From an uncultured Lachnospiraceae bacterium (GTDB lineage Bacteria; Bacillota; Clostridia; Lachnospirales; Lachnospiraceae): a DNA stretch of 5,511 nucleotides. Each line of letters begins with the position of its first letter. Position 1 is the first letter of the stretch. This document shows positions 5,315 to 5,511 of this stretch, piece after piece. The stretch spans positions 1-5,511 of the forward strand of contig CADCPJ010000063.1 of NCBI GenBank assembly GCA_902803245.1. The letters run 5' to 3'. Position numbers and translations under genes: made by a program. Under the pieces are notes generated by a model. It saw nothing but the letters and a program-made list of their open reading frames with translations, ran no database searches and was not told the DNA's origin.

Positions 5315-5511
5315 ATGGCAGTATTCCGCTACGACATTGTTAAGAATCCGAGAGTATTTCAGGAAAACCGGCTTCCGGCGCACTCCGATCACCGTTTTTT
5401 CCTCGGGGAAGTTATGGACGGGGAGTCCGATGCGCGGCTTGACTTAAATGGAACATGGAAGTTTTCCTATGCGGAGAACTATGCCTCCGCGATTCCCGGC
5501 TTCTATAGAGA
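5315..5511 (+). CDS. lacZ: Beta-galactosidase, glycoside hydrolase family 2 (N-terminal fragment, cut by window end)
   Basis: Only the first 65 codons are present, open to the window edge. The N-terminus carries signatures of LacZ-type GH2 enzymes: a NPRVFQENRLPAHSDHRFF stretch (11-29), matching the NRLPAHSDH block common in Firmicute beta-galactosidases, then LNGTWKFSYAENYASAIPGFY (44-64), the start of the sugar-binding jelly-roll domain. A full enzyme would be about 1000 residues, with the catalytic glutamates far downstream, so activity cannot be judged here. No signal peptide is present, fitting a cytoplasmic enzyme that hydrolyses imported lactose or other beta-galactosides. ATG 5315 is preceded by GAGGTG (5304-5309) at good spacing. 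The gene follows lacG by 99 bases in the same direction and is probably in the same operon, with a hairpin-forming palindrome between. Other GH2 activities are less likely given the block at 18-26. Confidence 0.87.
   Translation, partial: MAVFRYDIVKNPRVFQENRLPAHSDHRFFLGEVMDGESDARLDLNGTWKFSYAENYASAIPGFYR

Overview
The window looks like a chromosomal segment from a low-to-moderate-GC Firmicute, most likely a gut-type Lachnospiraceae/Clostridia member. This rests on the protein families, strong AGGAGG-type ribosome binding sites, frequent AGG/AGA arginine codons and a base composition that looks mid-50s % GC by eye (not computed). All supported genes are on the + strand. They form a sugar-utilisation locus: regulator, small membrane protein, ABC importer (binding protein plus two permeases), then the start of a family GH2 beta-galactosidase. 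The permeases resemble LacF and LacG, and the last gene begins with the conserved N-terminus of LacZ-type enzymes. The simplest reading is uptake of lactose or another beta-galactoside followed by cytoplasmic hydrolysis.

Layout. Positions 1-238 hold no convincing gene, only a plausible promoter for the regulator. An AraC-family regulator (239-1219) has a cupin-like sensor domain and a double helix-turn-helix. A 168-residue protein (1313-1819) with two N-terminal membrane segments follows; it resembles a family of unknown function seen in Lachnospiraceae. The 137-base gap 1820-1956 is the regulatory centre. It has two identical 8-base boxes exactly 21 bp apart (a spacing typical of AraC-family operators), a weak extended -10 promoter, and a strong intrinsic terminator whose 5' arm overlaps that -10. 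Then come the solute-binding protein (1957-3258), a 237-base spacer opening with a strong 16-bp stem-loop, two permease genes overlapping by 8 bases (3496-4392 and 4385-5215), a 99-base spacer with a perfect 29-base palindrome, and the truncated lacZ (5315 to the window end).

Working model (inference). Upstream transcription of the regulator and small membrane protein stops at the terminator. The importer operon starts at a promoter built into that terminator and depends on the AraC-type activator bound at the 21-bp repeats. The stem-loop after the binding-protein gene would keep its mRNA more abundant than that of the permeases. The palindrome before lacZ may be a mobile REP-like insertion, and may affect lacZ translation because its left arm can also pair with the lacZ start region. 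No ATPase gene is visible, so the importer probably borrows a shared MsmX-type ATPase encoded elsewhere.

I see no wholly novel multi-gene system. The less ordinary signals are regulatory structures in the spacers, a binding protein without a lipoprotein cysteine, and the uncharacterised membrane protein next to the regulator.
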